Assembly (NCBI GenBank): GCA_903872005.1
Contig: CAIQJD010001021.1
Span: 1 to 6,488, forward strand
Reading direction: 5' to 3'
Length of the DNA stretch: 6,488 nucleotides
DNA from: an uncultured bacterium
GTDB taxonomy: Bacteria > Chloroflexota > Anaerolineae > JACIWP01
The notes under the pieces: model-generated
What the model was told of the DNA's origin: nothing
Database searches by the model: none
The model's input: only the letters and a program-made list of their open reading frames with translations
Made by a program: the position numbers and the translations under genes
Shown here: positions 4,485 to 6,488 of the stretch, one piece after another
Layout: each line of letters begins with the position of its first letter
How positions within the stretch are numbered: position 1 is the stretch's first letter

Positions 4485-6488
4485 ACGACCCCAACCTCTA
4501 TGGACAAGTCGCCATCACGCCGGCCGATCCGGTCATCGCCGGCTCCTATGGGACCTGGCGCATCACCCTCACCGTCGGCAAGCACGGCATAGACGACCGC
4601 GGCCGCGTCATCCTCGTCCGGCGGATGACCGACAACTGGGAAGCGCCCCAATTCAGCCGGCCGAACGCCCCCAACTATACCACCGTCGAGACGACCGGCC
4701 GCGCCGTCCTGCGCGCCGCCTGGGATGCCGGCGCCTACATCCGACCCTGGCGTCCCGGCATCATCATAGACATCCTCGACGGCGCGCTCGCCCCCGGCGA
4801 CACCCTGACCATTATCCTGGGCGACCGGCGCGGCGGCAGCCCCGGCCTGCGCGCCCAGACCTTCCGCCAGGAACGCTGCGAATTCCGCCTCCTGGTGGAT
4901 GCCTTCGGCAGCGGCCAATACGTCGCGGTTCCCAACCCGCCGCGCCTGCGCGTCATCGGCGGGCCGGCCGCCCGCCTCGTCGCCCGCGCCCCTTCCGAAG
5001 CGGTGGCCGGCCGGCCCTTCTCCCTCACGGTCGTCGCCGAAGATCGCTACGGCAACCCGGCCGACGGCTGCGCCGAGACCATCCGCCTCAGTGCCGGCCC
5101 GGCCGAAACGGCCGGCCTCATTCTCCCGCCGCCGCACACGCTGCATCCCGACCAGCGCGGCGTCCAGCGCTTCGAGGGCCTGACCCTGCATCGCGCCGGC
5201 GTCTATCGCATTGCCGCTGCGACCGGCGACGGCCGGCTGACGACCCTGAGCAATCCCATCATCTGCCATGCCGCCGCGCCGGCCCAGCGCCTCTATTGGG
5301 GCGACATTCACGGTCAGACGGAAACCACCGTCGGGACGGGCAATGTCGCCGAATATCTGGCTTACGGCCGCGACGTCGCGGCCCTGGACTTCGTGTCCCA
5401 TTGCGCCAACGACTTCCAGATCAGCGCCGAACACTGGCGCGAGACGCAGGAGGGCATCCGGCGCTTCCATGAGCCGGGACATTATGTCACCTTCCTCGCC
5501 TACGAGTGGTCCGGCAACACGCCGGCCGGCGGCGACCACAACGTCTACTACCTCGGCGACGACGGCCCCCTGCACCGCTCCAGTCACTGGCAGATCGCCG
5601 ATAAGTCTGACGAAGAGACGGACCGCTACCCCATCACCGCGCTACACGCGACGCTGCGCGACCGGCCGGATGTCATGATCATCCCGCATATCGGCGGCCG
5701 GCACGCCAACCTCGACTTCTGCGATCCGCGCTTCACCCCCTTCATCGAGATCGCTTCGGTGCATGGCGTCTTCGAGTGGTTCGCCCGCGACGCCCTGCGG
5801 CGTGGCCTGCAAGTCGGCTTCGTCGCCTCCAGCGACGACCACACCGGCCGCACCGGCGCGACCTATCCCAGCGGCAGCAACGTCCACTTCGGCATGCCCG
5901 GCGGCCTCCTCGCCGCCTACGCGACCGACCTGACCCGCGCAGCCCTCTGGGAAGCCTTCTGGGCGCGCCGCGTCTACGCCACCACCGGCCAGCGCATCAT
6001 CCTGCGCGTCTCGGCCGCCGGCCGGCCCATGGGCAGCGCTTTCAGCGCCACGTCCGCGCCGCCGATTGACGTCGAAGTCCTCGGTACCGCTCCCCTGGAA
6101 ACCGTCCAACTTCTGCGCGGCCCTGACGTCATCTACACCCACCCCCTCGCCGCCGACGCCGGCCGGCGCCAGCTTCGCATCCTATGGGAAGGCGCGCGCA
6201 CGAAGTGGCGCAGCCGGCCAACCCACTGGGACGGCGCGTTGACCCTCTCCGCCGGCCGGCTCCGCTCCGTCGAGCCGCTGGCCTTCGACGACCCCGACCA
6301 GGGCATCATCGAACAGACCGAGCGCCTGGTGCGCTGGCGCAGCGCCACCAGCGGTGACCCCGACGGTCTGCTGCTAGACGCCGACATCGCCGCGACCGAC
6401 CGCTTCACTTTCCAGAGCGAGCCGGCAAATTTCAGCTTCACCCTCGCCGACCTGGAAGCCGGCCCCCTGATCGTCGAAGCCGGCGGCC
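4481..6488 (+). CDS. PHP/DUF3604-like putative metallohydrolase, 3'-truncated by window edge
   Basis: The frame is open without a stop from the ATG to the right edge, giving 669 residues. An N-terminal beta-rich region (1-160) starts MNDPNLYGQV with no signal peptide or membrane helix. It is followed by an Ig/invasin-like domain (about 165-262) containing AGRPFSLTVVAEDRYGNP and a late RAGVYRIAAATGD strand. The catalytic part (about 270-505) carries PHP-type metal-ligand candidates in order: LYWGDIHGQT (D275, H277), DFVSH (D303, H307), YEW (E342), GDHN (D352, H353), IPHIGGRH (H403), FIEIASVHG (E423, H428) and SSDDH (D452, H454). VYATTGQRIIL (498-508) and GRPMGS (514-519) follow, as in DUF3604 proteins. 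The second His of the usual H-x-H is Gln279. The remaining residues look like a beta-sandwich. PHP proteins are metal-dependent phosphoesterases or related hydrolases; the DUF3604 substrate is unknown to me. The protein is probably cytoplasmic and co-transcribed with gene 3 (19-base gap). Reading frame certain, family likely, activity inferred. Confidence 0.9.
   Translation, partial: MNDPNLYGQVAITPADPVIAGSYGTWRITLTVGKHGIDDRGRVILVRRMTDNWEAPQFSRPNAPNYTTVETTGRAVLRAAWDAGAYIRPWRPGIIIDILDGALAPGDTLTIILGDRRGGSPGLRAQTFRQERCEFRLLVDAFGSGQYVAVPNPPRLRVIGGPAARLVARAPSEAVAGRPFSLTVVAEDRYGNPADGCAETIRLSAGPAETAGLILPPPHTLHPDQRGVQRFEGLTLHRAGVYRIAAATGDGRLTTLSNPIICHAAAPAQRLYWGDIHGQTETTVGTGNVAEYLAYGRDVAALDFVSHCANDFQISAEHWRETQEGIRRFHEPGHYVTFLAYEWSGNTPAGGDHNVYYLGDDGPLHRSSHWQIADKSDEETDRYPITALHATLRDRPDVMIIPHIGGRHANLDFCDPRFTPFIEIASVHGVFEWFARDALRRGLQVGFVASSDDHTGRTGATYPSGSNVHFGMPGGLLAAYATDLTRAALWEAFWARRVYATTGQRIILRVSAAGRPMGSAFSATSAPPIDVEVLGTAPLETVQLLRGPDVIYTHPLAADAGRRQLRILWEGARTKWRSRPTHWDGALTLSAGRLRSVEPLAFDDPDQGIIEQTERLVRWRSATSGDPDGLLLDADIAATDRFTFQSEPANFSFTLADLEAGPLIVEAGG

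Noticed and set aside
4427..5587. Antisense open frame of 386 codons opposite the PHP-like gene
   Set aside because: Its translation is low-complexity (Gly/Ala/Val/Asp-rich) with no recognisable domain. It mirrors the GC-rich third positions of the sense gene, which has clear motifs and a ribosome binding site.
1..6488. tRNA, rRNA, CRISPR array, insertion sequence or prophage signals
   Set aside because: Almost all bases are coding in four consistent genes. I saw no evenly spaced direct repeats, no long terminal inverted repeats and no transposase or integrase motifs.

Overview
This is a high-GC, gene-dense bacterial fragment with four genes, all on the + strand, separated by gaps of only 14, 21 and 19 bases. 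The layout looks like one operon or part of one. Both outer genes are cut by the window edges. I see no RNA gene, mobile element, CRISPR array, clear promoter or rho-independent terminator. The host is most likely a Chloroflexota bacterium of the Anaerolineae/Caldilineae kind. That is an inference from the GC-rich GCC-GGC-CGG coding style, the N-terminus of gene 3 (which reads like a Chloroflexota/Actinobacteria Flp-type pilin start) and the zinc-ribbon/TPR membrane protein. A database search would be needed to confirm it.

Layout: (1) 2-2242, RecJ single-strand DNA 5'-3' exonuclease, missing its N-terminus at the left edge and carrying about 220 residues after the OB-fold region. (2) 2257-3678, a membrane protein with an N-terminal four-cysteine zinc ribbon, a low-complexity linker, one transmembrane helix and about nine TPR units. 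(3) 3700-4461, a small single-span protein whose N-terminus resembles a class III (Flp/Tad) pilin but whose cleavage-site residues are altered. It is followed by a Pro/Ser/Ala linker and a beta-rich domain with four cysteines and an EF-hand-like loop. (4) 4481-right edge, a PHP/DUF3604-like putative metallohydrolase with an Ig-like domain before the catalytic domain. This last gene is open to the end of the window and is easily missed, because a long antisense frame (4427-5587) lies across its first half.

How they might work together: RecJ is a housekeeping repair and recombination enzyme and probably just heads the transcript. Genes 2 and 3 both look anchored in the membrane with their larger part outside, so they may act together at the envelope. 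Gene 4 shows no signal peptide and is probably cytoplasmic. The functional link between genes 2-4 is unproven. Genes 3 and 4 are the least familiar part of the window. The gene 3/4 junction also has a stem-loop over the stop codon and a seven-codon reading frame bridging stop and start.
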